NCBI GenBank assembly: GCA_964439625.1
Contig: CAYTPI010000001.1
Location: forward strand, 248,001-312,000
DNA: 64,000 bases
Source of the DNA: CAYTPI01 sp964439625
GTDB lineage: Bacteria > Chloroflexota > Anaerolineae > Aggregatilineales > UBA3940
Direction: 5' to 3'
Below, piece after piece: positions 17,751 through 26,068 of the stretch (position 1 is its first letter; the number at the start of each line of letters is the position of its first letter). The notes below the pieces were generated by a model, which worked only from the letters and a program-made list of their open reading frames with translations, ran no database searches and was not told where the DNA came from. The position numbers and the translations under genes were made by a program.

Positions 17751-18722
17751 TCAATCAATATCCCAGATGCGCACAATGCCATCATTGCCAGCCGTTGCCA
17801 ACTGTGTGCCATCTGGTGAGTAGGCTACCTCATGGATGATCCCCGCGTGGCCCTCAAACGTCTGCTTACGCTGTCTCGCCTCGACGTCCCATGTTAGGGC
17901 AACACCATTACGTGAACCCGAGGCAAGCGCAGTGCCGGGGGCAGGCGACCAATCTAACCCAAAGACCCAGTCTACATGACCGATCAGCTCGTAGGCGGCT
18001 GTACCTGTTTGGTTGTCCCATACATTGATTCTCTGACCATCTGCAGAAGTTGCTAGAAAACGACCATCTGGAGACCAAACCAGCTTATGCACATAAGCCT
18101 CTGGCTGGTTGAATAACAGCGTCCGTGAGCCGTTCTCACGATTCCATAAGTAAACGTCACCGGAGGCGGTTCCGATGGCGATTTCAGGTTTGGTTGGATG
18201 TGTAGCGATGCCGAAGATCATGTCGTCATCTATCGTCAAGGTTTCGATCACATCACCTGTGCTCGTTGACCAAAGCACAAGCGTTCCATCATGGGCCGCA
18301 CTCGCAGCAGCATTATCGCCACTTAGAAAATAGATATCGACAATATCTTCTGAATGAATCGACTGTTCGAATAGGAGAATGCCAGTTCTCGCATTCCAAA
18401 AATTGACCCTACCGCTGGTATCACCAGAGGCCACCCACTGACCGTTGCCACTGAAGGCGACGCTGGTTATTTCCGCTTGATGACCTACCATTGTGTATAG
18501 TGGCTCGCCTGTCGCTACATCCCAAATGATGACTTGCCCATCCCACGCACTACTGACCAACTGCGTACCATCTGGTGACCATGCAACGCCCTGGATGACG
18601 TTCCCGTCGTGACCATCCAATGTTTGTGGGGCTGCTGCTCGCTGTGTCAGAAAAATACCACTAAGTACAACTGCCGCAAGGCTGATAGCCGCCAATGCTG
18701 AGAAAAAGGCGCGCCGGGTCAT
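17751..18722 (-). CDS. Exported WD40-repeat protein
   Basis: A 323-residue protein with an N-terminal hydrophobic segment (residues 5-27, signal anchor or signal peptide after MTRR) followed by seven WD40 repeats filling the rest, each with the GH...SPDG...WD pattern (for example GHDGNVIQGVAWSPDGTQ and AYSPDGTQLATAGNDG). It would form one seven-bladed propeller outside the membrane, most likely a protein-interaction scaffold. No enzymatic domain is attached. It is divergent from the GT2 gene and lies just downstream of tRNA-Leu. Confidence 0.85.
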   Translation of the reverse strand: MTRRAFFSALAAISLAAVVLSGIFLTQRAAAPQTLDGHDGNVIQGVAWSPDGTQLVSSAWDGQVIIWDVATGEPLYTMVGHQAEITSVAFSGNGQWVASGDTSGRVNFWNARTGILLFEQSIHSEDIVDIYFLSGDNAAASAAHDGTLVLWSTSTGDVIETLTIDDDMIFGIATHPTKPEIAIGTASGDVYLWNRENGSRTLLFNQPEAYVHKLVWSPDGRFLATSADGQRINVWDNQTGTAAYELIGHVDWVFGLDWSPAPGTALASGSRNGVALTWDVEARQRKQTFEGHAGIIHEVAYSPDGTQLATAGNDGIVRIWDID

Positions 18723-18794
18723 TGTCGCTCGTTTCTAACCTATCAAACCGTTTCGCGCATTATACCCCGTTGAAGCGGTATACTTGCCAGCGTT

Positions 18795-19673
18795 ATGACA
18801 GAAAACAACAATAACCTATCCATTGTAATTCCGGCATATAACGAAGCACCGTCCATTGGGCGCGTCCTAGACGCTATACACGAGCAAGACCTGCCACTGC
18901 ACGAATTGATTGTCGTCAGTGACGGTTCATCTGATAATACTGCGGAGATTGTGCGTGCGCGTCAGTGGGTTACGCTGATTGAGCAACCGTATAACATTGG
19001 CAATGGTGCTGCTGTTAAGGCTGGGATACGTGCCGCTTCTGGCGACATCATCTTGATGATGGATGGTGATGGTCAGCACAAACCAGAGGATATCTCGCGG
19101 TTGCTGGCCCACATCGATCGCTTTGATATGGTTGTGGGTGCGCGTACAGCGAAGTCTGATACGGAAGCTCACCGTGACCTTGCCAACATGCTCTACAACA
19201 CCTTGGCGGCTTACCTCGTCGGAAAGCCTATCGATGACCTAACCAGCGGTTTTCGCGCTGTTCGAGCGCCAGTTGCCAAGCGCTATGTCGGCCTGTTACC
19301 CAACGGATTTTCTTACCCCACAACGATCACAATCGCCTTATTTCGTTCCGGTTTGACGGTCAAATATGTGCCGATTGTGGCACCAGCTCGCGAGGGCCGT
19401 AGCAATATCAAGCTGTTTCGTGACGGGTTCGGCTTCTTACTGACCCTGGCCCGTATTGGGACGTTATTTGTGCCGCTGAAGTTATTCCTGCCAGTAGCAG
19501 CCTTGCTGGCAGCCTTAGGTGGTGGCTATGGTGCCTATTTGTTGATCTTTCAGGGGCGTTTCACCAACATGCCGGTCTTGCTGCTGCTGTCAGCCGTGCT
19601 GCTGTTCATGCTCGGGCTGATCTCTGAGCAGATCGCACTTTTGCGTTTGATGCAGGTTGAGCGCAATCAGTGA
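18795..19673 (+). CDS. Family 2 glycosyltransferase
   Basis: A 292-residue GT-A enzyme of the dolichol-phosphate-mannose-synthase-like group. It has the opening LSIVIPAYNEAPSIG, the nucleotide-sugar DGSSDNT motif and the metal-binding D-x-D in MMDGDGQHKPED. Two hydrophobic helices near the C-terminus (about residues 225-250 and 258-280) anchor it in the membrane. It probably transfers a sugar from a nucleotide donor to a lipid carrier for glycan synthesis. It stands alone on this strand. Confidence 0.87.
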   Translation: MTENNNNLSIVIPAYNEAPSIGRVLDAIHEQDLPLHELIVVSDGSSDNTAEIVRARQWVTLIEQPYNIGNGAAVKAGIRAASGDIILMMDGDGQHKPEDISRLLAHIDRFDMVVGARTAKSDTEAHRDLANMLYNTLAAYLVGKPIDDLTSGFRAVRAPVAKRYVGLLPNGFSYPTTITIALFRSGLTVKYVPIVAPAREGRSNIKLFRDGFGFLLTLARIGTLFVPLKLFLPVAALLAALGGGYGAYLLIFQGRFTNMPVLLLLSAVLLFMLGLISEQIALLRLMQVERNQ

Positions 19674-19804
19674 CAACAGCGCTTATCGCACGAATTACCT
19701 GCGCTTGACCAACCTTGCTAGAGGCTTACGCTACAATTATTTCGTTGTAGCAGGCTATCGTCCATTGCTTGATATAACCACACTTCAGCTTTGGGAAGAC
19801 TATC

Positions 19805-19843
19805 ATGAAAGCTCGAACTCCGCGTGCCAAGGTTGTAGAATAA
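19805..19843 (+). CDS. Possible leader peptide upstream of the aminotransferase
   Basis: A 12-codon frame (MKARTPRAKVVE) with GGGAAG 9 bases before its ATG, ending 75 bases before the aminotransferase ATG. Short complementary segments follow it (CCCAC and GTGGG near 19850-19880). It might act as a regulatory leader, but such short frames occur by chance. The rest of 19674-19918 shows no other gene. Confidence 0.2.
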   Translation: MKARTPRAKVVE

Positions 19844-19918
19844 GAAGCCGCCCACAATTGCCTTGATTGCCGTGGGTCATCACGCTTACTTTTTGGAATA
19901 CCTTGGAGAAGTTCACAG

Positions 19919-21172
19919 ATGGCTATTGTCGAGATGCAAGCAGTCCAACAACGTTATGATGAGTTTGCGAACCGCGGCTTGACGCTCAACCTCAAGCGCG
20001 GTCAACCCAGTGATGCCGACTTCGATTTATCGAATAAAATGCTTCAGATTGTTGGGCCAGATGATCTGAAGACCCCTGAGAGCGAACTGGACATTCGCAA
20101 TTATCCGGGTGGGGTCTACGGACTGCCTGAAGCCCGTACCCTCTTTGCTGATGTGCTTGGGGTACGGCCCGAGCAAGTGTTGATCTACAACAATGCCAGC
20201 CTGATGCTGCAAAGCCATGTCTTAATGTGGGGCTTGCTGCAAGGCTTGAAGAACAGCCCTGGCCCGTGGATCAATGACAAGCCAAAGATGATTGTCACTG
20301 TACCCGGCTATGATCGTCACTTCAAGCTACTGCAAACACTGGGCTACGAGCTTGTTGCGGTTCCGATTACCCCTGATGGGCCAGATGTTGAGAAAGTTGT
20401 TGAACTGGCTGGGTCAGATGCCAGTATCAAAGGCATTCTGTTCGTGCCAACATATAGCAACCCAACGGGTGATTCGATCAGTGATGAGAACGTCCGTAAG
20501 CTGGTCTCATTTGAGGCTGCTGCGCCTGACTTCACCATCTTCGCGGATGATGCTTATGTCATCCACCATTTGACAGACGACCCGGATGAGCCGCTTAATT
20601 TGCTGGTCGCCGCTGAAGAGGCCGGCACCCCTGACCGTCCCTTCATCTTTAGCTCAACCAGCAAAGTGACCTTTGCCGGTGGTGGTCTCGGCTACATGGC
20701 AGCCAGTGAAGCCAACCTTGCATACTTTGGTCAGTTGTTGGGCAATCAGATGATCGGGCCGAACAAAGTCGAGCAATATCGGCATGTCAAGTTCCTACAG
20801 CAGTATGAGGGCGGCATTAAGGGGTTGATGGTAAAGCACGCTGAGATCATCGCGCCTAAGTTTGCCGCCGTCCAGACGGTCCTGACGCAGGAATTGGGTG
20901 GTACAGATAATCCGTATGCCTCTTGGACAAACCCCAAGGGCGGTTATTTTGTTAGCTTGGATACAAAAAAGCCTGTTGCTGAGCGCGTTGTCGAACTGTC
21001 CGCAAATGTCGGTGTCCAATTGACGCCAGCAGGCGCGACGTATCCCGATGGCGCTGACCCGAACAATAGCAATATCCGCCTAGCACCGACGCGCCCGCTG
21101 TTGGCGGAAGTTGAGCAGGCAATGGAAGTAGTCGCCGTCTGCGTGATGCTCGCATCACTACAAGCAGAGTAG
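19919..21172 (+). CDS. PLP-dependent aminotransferase, aspartate-type
   Basis: A 417-residue fold-type I aminotransferase of the Asp_aminotransf (PF12897-like) group that includes the Corynebacterium-type aspartate aminotransferase. Visible are the N-terminal GQPSDADFDLS, the YGLPEAR segment, FVPTYSNPTGDS, DDAY and the PLP-binding lysine in SSTSKVTFAGGGLGY. It likely interconverts aspartate/2-oxoglutarate and oxaloacetate/glutamate. GGAGAAG lies 6 bases before the ATG, and a terminator follows at 21199. Confidence 0.85.
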   Translation: MAIVEMQAVQQRYDEFANRGLTLNLKRGQPSDADFDLSNKMLQIVGPDDLKTPESELDIRNYPGGVYGLPEARTLFADVLGVRPEQVLIYNNASLMLQSHVLMWGLLQGLKNSPGPWINDKPKMIVTVPGYDRHFKLLQTLGYELVAVPITPDGPDVEKVVELAGSDASIKGILFVPTYSNPTGDSISDENVRKLVSFEAAAPDFTIFADDAYVIHHLTDDPDEPLNLLVAAEEAGTPDRPFIFSSTSKVTFAGGGLGYMAASEANLAYFGQLLGNQMIGPNKVEQYRHVKFLQQYEGGIKGLMVKHAEIIAPKFAAVQTVLTQELGGTDNPYASWTNPKGGYFVSLDTKKPVAERVVELSANVGVQLTPAGATYPDGADPNNSNIRLAPTRPLLAEVEQAMEVVAVCVMLASLQAE

Positions 21173-21198
21173 TAGCATCACGCACGCTGTGCAAAAAT

Positions 21199-21230
21199 AA
21201 CGCTCCGGCTGCCTTGCTGGGGCGTTTCTG
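21199..21230 (+). terminator. Rho-independent terminator after the aminotransferase
   Basis: AACGCTCC (21199-21206) pairs with GGGGCGTT (21219-21226, one G-U) and is followed by a T-rich stretch. Confidence 0.7.
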
Positions 21231-21284
21231 TTTCCCTAGACTGTCATCCTGATAAACATTCTGTTAAGAAGCACCGCCATCTAG

Positions 21285-21313
21285 TTGACTTGTTGGTCTG
21301 CATCTCCTAGAAT
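21285..21313 (+). promoter_or_regulatory. Sigma-70-type promoter for the CSLREA surface protein
   Basis: -35 TTGACT (21285-21290), a 17-base spacer and -10 TAGAAT (21308-21313). This gives a 5' leader of about 45 bases before the ATG at 21367. Confidence 0.65.
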
Positions 21314-21366
21314 CGCCGTTAAGTACACAGTTGATCCACGTACACCGCCAACTTTAAGGATGTACA

Positions 21367-24300
21367 ATGCGACGCCGCTGGTTGCCACATTGCGGAAATC
21401 AAGTCAGGCAATGGATAGTCCCGAGTCTATCTGTTGTTCTGGCACTTTTACTATTGAGCCATAAACCTACCAACGCCGCTTCATTGATTGTTACCAACAA
21501 TGGTAACGAAGGCGGTGAGCCAATCAATGAGTGCAATGCTCCCGGTGATAACTGCACGCTGCGCCAAGCAATTGCCCTAGCCAACAGTAACCCTGGGCCA
21601 GACGATATCACTATTCTCCTGTCTGGGTCAGAAGAAGAACGGACCATCCTGATGCCAGAGGGTGGAGCCGATGAGGATCGCAACACTGAGGGTGACCTAG
21701 ATATCACCAGCAGCTTATCGATTACCAATGGCAGTGATGAGCGCGTCTTCATCGATGCCAACAATAACAGTCGTGTCATTGAAATCATTGGCACCCCAGA
21801 GACTAATGTCACCATTGACGGTGGTGATGCTGGCCTGATGTTGATGAACGGCTTTGCCGACGAGGGCGCTATTATCCTCTCCGCAAATGCGACTCTGGTC
21901 GTCAATAATGTGACGGCTGTCGGTGGTCGTGCGGAACGTGCGGGTGGCGCCTTCTTCAATGACCGCGGCACGATGACCGTCAACAACACCATGATCGCGC
22001 AAAATGAAGCGGAATTATTTGGTGCAGGCGTATTCAATCGTGATGCCACGTCGGCTTTCAACAACGTCACCTTCTTCGAGAACCGGGCCTTCGATGCTGG
22101 TGGTGGTCTCTATGTTGACCGTGGTTTAGTTGTTCTTAGCAGTTCAAGCTTTAAGACGAACCGCTCCGGGCAGGGCAATGGTGGTGGTATCCAAGTGGCG
22201 ACGGGCGAGGTATTCATCCAAAACAGCCTGTTTGGTTCTTCAATTGGTGGTGGTAACTGTGCTCGCATCAACGGTGAGTACACCGACCTGGGGTTCAATA
22301 TCTCCGATGATAATACCTGTGGCTTTTCTGATACCCTTGGTGAAGGCATCGGTGATGCCGTCAATCCTCAGGTCTCTGATGACGGTATTAAGAATCTTGG
22401 TGGCCCGATACTGACAGTCAGCATCCTGACGACCAGCCCAGCCATTGATAAAGGCAACCCGGATGGCTGTCTTGGTATTACGGCTGAATTGGATGAGTTC
22501 AATATCATCACAGACCAGCGGGGCTTCCAACGTTTTGGGGCAGATATCGGCGGACGTTGTGATATTGGTTCTTTTGAGGTGCAAGTTCCGATTCTACGCG
22601 TCGAGCGTGTCGAACTAGTTGAGGGCGACGGACTGTTTACGACCTTTGAAATCTCAGTTTTCCGCTCTGGTCGCGCTGATAATGACGTTGAAGTTAACTA
22701 TGAATTTAGCTTAGTCGGTGGCTCTGAGAACCCGGCTGAACTTGAAGACTTCTATCTGGAAGAATTTCCTGAGGGTGGTACCCTCTCGTGGGACCCAGAA
22801 GAAGGTGCTGCTCGCACTTTTACCGTTAATATTGCGGCTGACAAAGATGTTGAACCAAACGAGTCATTTGTCGTCATACTGTCTGACCCTGTGGGTGCGC
22901 TTCTTGCTCCCGATGGTGCCATTGGCGAAATTGTCATTCAGGACGATGATGCTCCCGGCTTTGTCTTTGACCCCTTGGCTGTGAATGTAGTAGCAGACGG
23001 CTCACCGGCGGAATTTACTGTCCGTCTCTCCAGCCGACCACAAGCACCGGTCAGTATTCTATTCCGCACCAGTAATGAAGACCTTTGCACCATTCCTGAA
23101 CCGACACTCGAAATTGCCCCGGAAAACTGGAGTGACCGCAATCGCGTCACAGTGAACCCCGGTTCGGTACGTGATGTCTCCGGTGTGGAAGTCTGTAAAG
23201 TAACCATTGCCTCCGTCCGTAGTGAAGATGGTTTGTATAGTAATGTCGCTATTACTGATTCAATTAATGTCAATGTTTTTGGTGATTATGAACTGGCGCT
23301 AGTGGTTAGTTCAACGGAAATCGAACTGCCTGCTAGTGAAGATCAGTTCTTAACCTACGGAGTGTCGCTTTCTTCACGCCCTAGCGGAGATGTTACTGTT
23401 GATATGAACGTCTCCAATGAGCTGTGCGAAGTGCTGCCAGCAACGCTAACCTTTACGCGGGATAACTTCCGTGAGGCTCAATCGGTTGATCTTGTTCCGC
23501 TCGGTGAGCAGGGTGACCGTTGTATTATCCGCCATACGATTTCAGGCGGAGGCTATGACGATGTTGATGTGCCTACAATTTCAGTATCATTGATTGAACC
23601 TTACGTTATCGAACGTGACCTCAACCCGACCCCCACGCCGACCATTACGCCTACGCCAACCAGCACACCCACACCGCTGCCGCCGCCAACTGCGACCCCA
23701 ACCGAGACGCCAGCGGCTATTGGGCGTGTCGTTGATGCTGTCGCCAGCATTCCCGTTTGGCTGCCGGTTTTAATTGTTATTCTGATTTTTAGCGGCGTCG
23801 GTGCCGGTTACTTTGTGTGGTACAAGCGTCGCTACTTCGACCCGAACCCGCCTGCCGAGATCATTGAAGAACCAGAACCATCACCTTCTGGAGGGAGCGG
23901 CGTTTACGACTCAGGCTTGGTTGGCTTCGCTGGGTCAGGCGTTTACGAGAAGCCAGATCGTTCAAGCGAGATGTACGAACAGACAGAGTCACCTGTACAG
24001 GCCAAGAAAACTGGCAGTGACCTAACGCCGCCGCCTGAGCCGCAACCATCTGCCAGCATCACACCGCCGTCGCCTTCGGTCGGTGTCGAATCTGAGCAGC
24101 CTACTGCCGATGACCTGCCCGATGGATTGATTGGTAAGTCTACGCAGGCGAGTAATATGGGTGGCCTGGGTAACCTAATGTCACGTCCGACGGAACTACC
24201 ATCAGAAAGCAGCACAGATAGCGGTCTCATTGGGGCGGAGATCGATCTTGATGACACTGAGGATGAAGCTGACGCTGTTTTGGATAGCGGCTTATTTACG

Positions 24301-24738
24301 GCCCCTGAGGGTGGTTTCTCACGCGATGAACCAACAGCTTCGCCACCTGCGCTGTCCAAACCTGCTGCGGATGTCCCCGATGATATCCCAGACTTTGACC
24401 CGGATGCGTATCGTCAGGATGTGGAGCAACAAACCACGGGTGCACCGCCAGCGGGTATGCCGCCGGACGTCCCAGACTTTGACCCGGATGCGTATCGTCA
24501 GGATGTGGAGCAGCAAACCACGGGTGCACCGCCAGCGGGTATGCCGCCGGATGTCCCAGACTTTGACCCGGATGCGTATCGTCAGGATGTGGAAAGTCAG
24601 ACCACGGGGACGCCACCGTCGCCATCGAGGTCAAGTGGTGAGGCTGATGACGCTGCCTTTGGCAGCTACCCAGCAAACTCTGCCCAAGCGGATGATAAGC
24701 AGGACGAAGACGAAGAAGACGACTTCTACGGCTTTTAG
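21367..24738 (+). CDS. Large surface protein: CSLREA/parallel beta-helix, Calx-beta, stalk, TM and cytoplasmic repeat tail
   Basis: A 1123-residue single-pass surface protein. Order of parts: signal peptide (about 1-38); CSLREA-like domain with CTLRQAI (about 39-70); beta-helix/choice-of-anchor region ending in TTSPAIDKGNP and RCDIGSFEV (about 80-400); Calx-beta domain with DVEPNESFVVILSDP (about 410-525); two further beta-sandwich repeats (about 530-745); a Thr-Pro stalk (TPTPTITPTP, about 755-785); one membrane helix (WLPVLIVILIFSGVGAGYF); and a cytoplasmic tail of about 300 acidic, Pro/Ser-rich residues with a 28-residue tandem repeat. Adhesion or cell-surface recognition is the likely role. 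The intracellular tail is unusual, since most CSLREA proteins end at the anchor. It is monocistronic, with its own promoter and terminator. Confidence 0.8.
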   Translation: MRRRWLPHCGNQVRQWIVPSLSVVLALLLLSHKPTNAASLIVTNNGNEGGEPINECNAPGDNCTLRQAIALANSNPGPDDITILLSGSEEERTILMPEGGADEDRNTEGDLDITSSLSITNGSDERVFIDANNNSRVIEIIGTPETNVTIDGGDAGLMLMNGFADEGAIILSANATLVVNNVTAVGGRAERAGGAFFNDRGTMTVNNTMIAQNEAELFGAGVFNRDATSAFNNVTFFENRAFDAGGGLYVDRGLVVLSSSSFKTNRSGQGNGGGIQVATGEVFIQNSLFGSSIGGGNCARINGEYTDLGFNISDDNTCGFSDTLGEGIGDAVNPQVSDDGIKNLGGPILTVSILTTSPAIDKGNPDGCLGITAELDEFNIITDQRGFQRFGADIGGRCDIGSFEVQVPILRVERVELVEGDGLFTTFEISVFRSGRADNDVEVNYEFSLVGGSENPAELEDFYLEEFPEGGTLSWDPEEGAARTFTVNIAADKDVEPNESFVVILSDPVGALLAPDGAIGEIVIQDDDAPGFVFDPLAVNVVADGSPAEFTVRLSSRPQAPVSILFRTSNEDLCTIPEPTLEIAPENWSDRNRVTVNPGSVRDVSGVEVCKVTIASVRSEDGLYSNVAITDSINVNVFGDYELALVVSSTEIELPASEDQFLTYGVSLSSRPSGDVTVDMNVSNELCEVLPATLTFTRDNFREAQSVDLVPLGEQGDRCIIRHTISGGGYDDVDVPTISVSLIEPYVIERDLNPTPTPTITPTPTSTPTPLPPPTATPTETPAAIGRVVDAVASIPVWLPVLIVILIFSGVGAGYFVWYKRRYFDPNPPAEIIEEPEPSPSGGSGVYDSGLVGFAGSGVYEKPDRSSEMYEQTESPVQAKKTGSDLTPPPEPQPSASITPPSPSVGVESEQPTADDLPDGLIGKSTQASNMGGLGNLMSRPTELPSESSTDSGLIGAEIDLDDTEDEADAVLDSGLFTAPEGGFSRDEPTASPPALSKPAADVPDDIPDFDPDAYRQDVEQQTTGAPPAGMPPDVPDFDPDAYRQDVEQQTTGAPPAGMPPDVPDFDPDAYRQDVESQTTGTPPSPSRSSGEADDAAFGSYPANSAQADDKQDEDEEDDFYGF
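24387..24605 (+). repeat. 84-bp tandem repeat in the tail of the surface protein
   Basis: Units start at 24387, 24471 and 24555; the first two are complete and nearly identical, the third diverges after about 50 bases. Each encodes 28 residues beginning PDFDPDAYRQDVEQQTTG and ending in APPAGMPPDV. Near-identity at DNA level indicates recent duplication, so copy number may vary between strains. Confidence 0.93.
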
Positions 24739-24760
24739 TCCGCTCACCGAACCTCGACTA

Positions 24761-24799
24761 CAAAGCGAGTGCCTACTAAGGTGTTCGCTTTGTTTTTTT
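24761..24799 (+). terminator. Rho-independent terminator after the surface protein
   Basis: A 14-bp stem (24761-24774 with 24779-24792, including three G-U pairs; the outer 8 bp CAAAGCGA/TCGCTTTG are perfect), a 4-base loop, then seven T residues. Confidence 0.9.
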
Positions 24800-24901
24800 G
24801 ACGAATTTGATGCGTAAATATCGGGCGTTTGCTGGGCTGTATTGTCATATCATCTGGATGTAGAATTCAAAGAAAAGAAGCAACAAGTGGGTGCATCAAA
24901 G

Positions 24902-25951
24902 ATGATAGCGTTCGATTCGTTAAGCTATGAGCAATGTATACAGGCGGTTCAAGTACGAGATGAAACATTTGATGATGTATTTATCTTTGCCGTCCAGACT
25001 ACTGGCATTTACTGTCGTCCGTCTTGCTCAGCACGCACACCCAACCCAGAGAATGTGGCGTTTTTTGCATCACCGCTGGATGCGCAGCAAGCTGGCTACC
25101 GGGCCTGTAAACGCTGCACGCCAGATCAACGTTCGCCACAAGTGCTGCTCGTAGAGCAAGCCTGTGCTATTTTGGGTCAACCAGACGGACGATCACTGAC
25201 ACTTGCGCAGCTCGCCGACCGCCTCCATATGAGTCCGTCACAGCTACATCGCACGTTCAAAAAAGTGCTCAATATTACACCGAAACAATATAGTGTTGCC
25301 TTACGAGACGAGAAATTCGCCAATAATCTACGAGATGGGCTGCCAGTGCTCGATGCTGCTTTGAATGCTGGCTACCAGTCCGTGGCACGAGTCTACGAGG
25401 CGCAGCCGCTTGGGATGGCACCTCGAACCTATCGCAAAGGCGGTGAGCACATGCAGATCTATTATGCCATTGTGCAGACACCACTGGGATTGATGCTGGT
25501 TGCTGCCACTGAAGAAGGTATTTGCTTTGTGACAATTGCGGATGCAGTTGACGACTTGCGACAGGCGTTGACCTGTGAGTTTCCTGAAGCAGAACACATT
25601 CACGATGATCAACGGTTGGCTGACTACACTAGGCACATCATTCGTCATTTAGAAGGAAGCGAGCCACACCTTGACTTACCGCTTGACCTGCGAGTGACAG
25701 CTTTTCAAAAAATGGTTCTGGATGCGCTGCGCCGCATTCCCTATGGTGAAACACGCACATATACCCAAGTCGCGGAGAGCTTGGGCAAACCTAATGGTGC
25801 TCGTGCCGTCGCCCGTGCCTGTGCTACTAATCCTGCGGCAATTGTGGTGCCATGCCATCGTGTTGTCCGGAAAGACGGTGGACTGGCTGGCTACCGGTGG
25901 GGGCTGGGTCGCAAAGCAAGCCTACTAAAGAAAGAACACGAAAACACATAA
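24902..25951 (+). CDS. ada: Bifunctional Ada protein: DNA methyl-repair and transcriptional regulator
   Basis: Repairs methyl-phosphotriesters and O6-methylguanine by transferring the methyl to its own cysteines, and activates repair genes. Domains: N-terminal zinc/methyl-acceptor domain (YCRPSC and later ACKRC supply the four Zn cysteines), AraC-type helix-turn-helix (about residues 85-180, LTLAQLADRLHMSPSQLHRTFKK), and a methyltransferase domain with PCHRVVRKDGGLAGYRWG. The frame is open back to 24842, but ATG 24902 (349 residues) gives the usual N-terminus of Ada proteins. GTG 24887 is an alternative, and no clear ribosome site marks either. It appears monocistronic. Confidence 0.93.
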   Translation: MIAFDSLSYEQCIQAVQVRDETFDDVFIFAVQTTGIYCRPSCSARTPNPENVAFFASPLDAQQAGYRACKRCTPDQRSPQVLLVEQACAILGQPDGRSLTLAQLADRLHMSPSQLHRTFKKVLNITPKQYSVALRDEKFANNLRDGLPVLDAALNAGYQSVARVYEAQPLGMAPRTYRKGGEHMQIYYAIVQTPLGLMLVAATEEGICFVTIADAVDDLRQALTCEFPEAEHIHDDQRLADYTRHIIRHLEGSEPHLDLPLDLRVTAFQKMVLDALRRIPYGETRTYTQVAESLGKPNGARAVARACATNPAAIVVPCHRVVRKDGGLAGYRWGLGRKASLLKKEHENT

Positions 25952-26068
25952 TAGCGTGAGCTTTCATCACTTGTGTAGATTGACTGCCTTATGAACGCCA
26001 TCGGGGCAATTGTGAGGTAGGGTTAACCATCAAACTAATGCATAGAGAGACCCACCCTCGAAGCTGGC

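Noticed and set aside
24387..24605. CRISPR-like reading of the 84-bp repeat
   Set aside because: Units are adjacent, in frame with a protein and without spacers.
24230..24817. 195-codon and other frames over the repeat region of the surface protein
   Set aside because: They are shadows of the 84-bp repeat in other frames.
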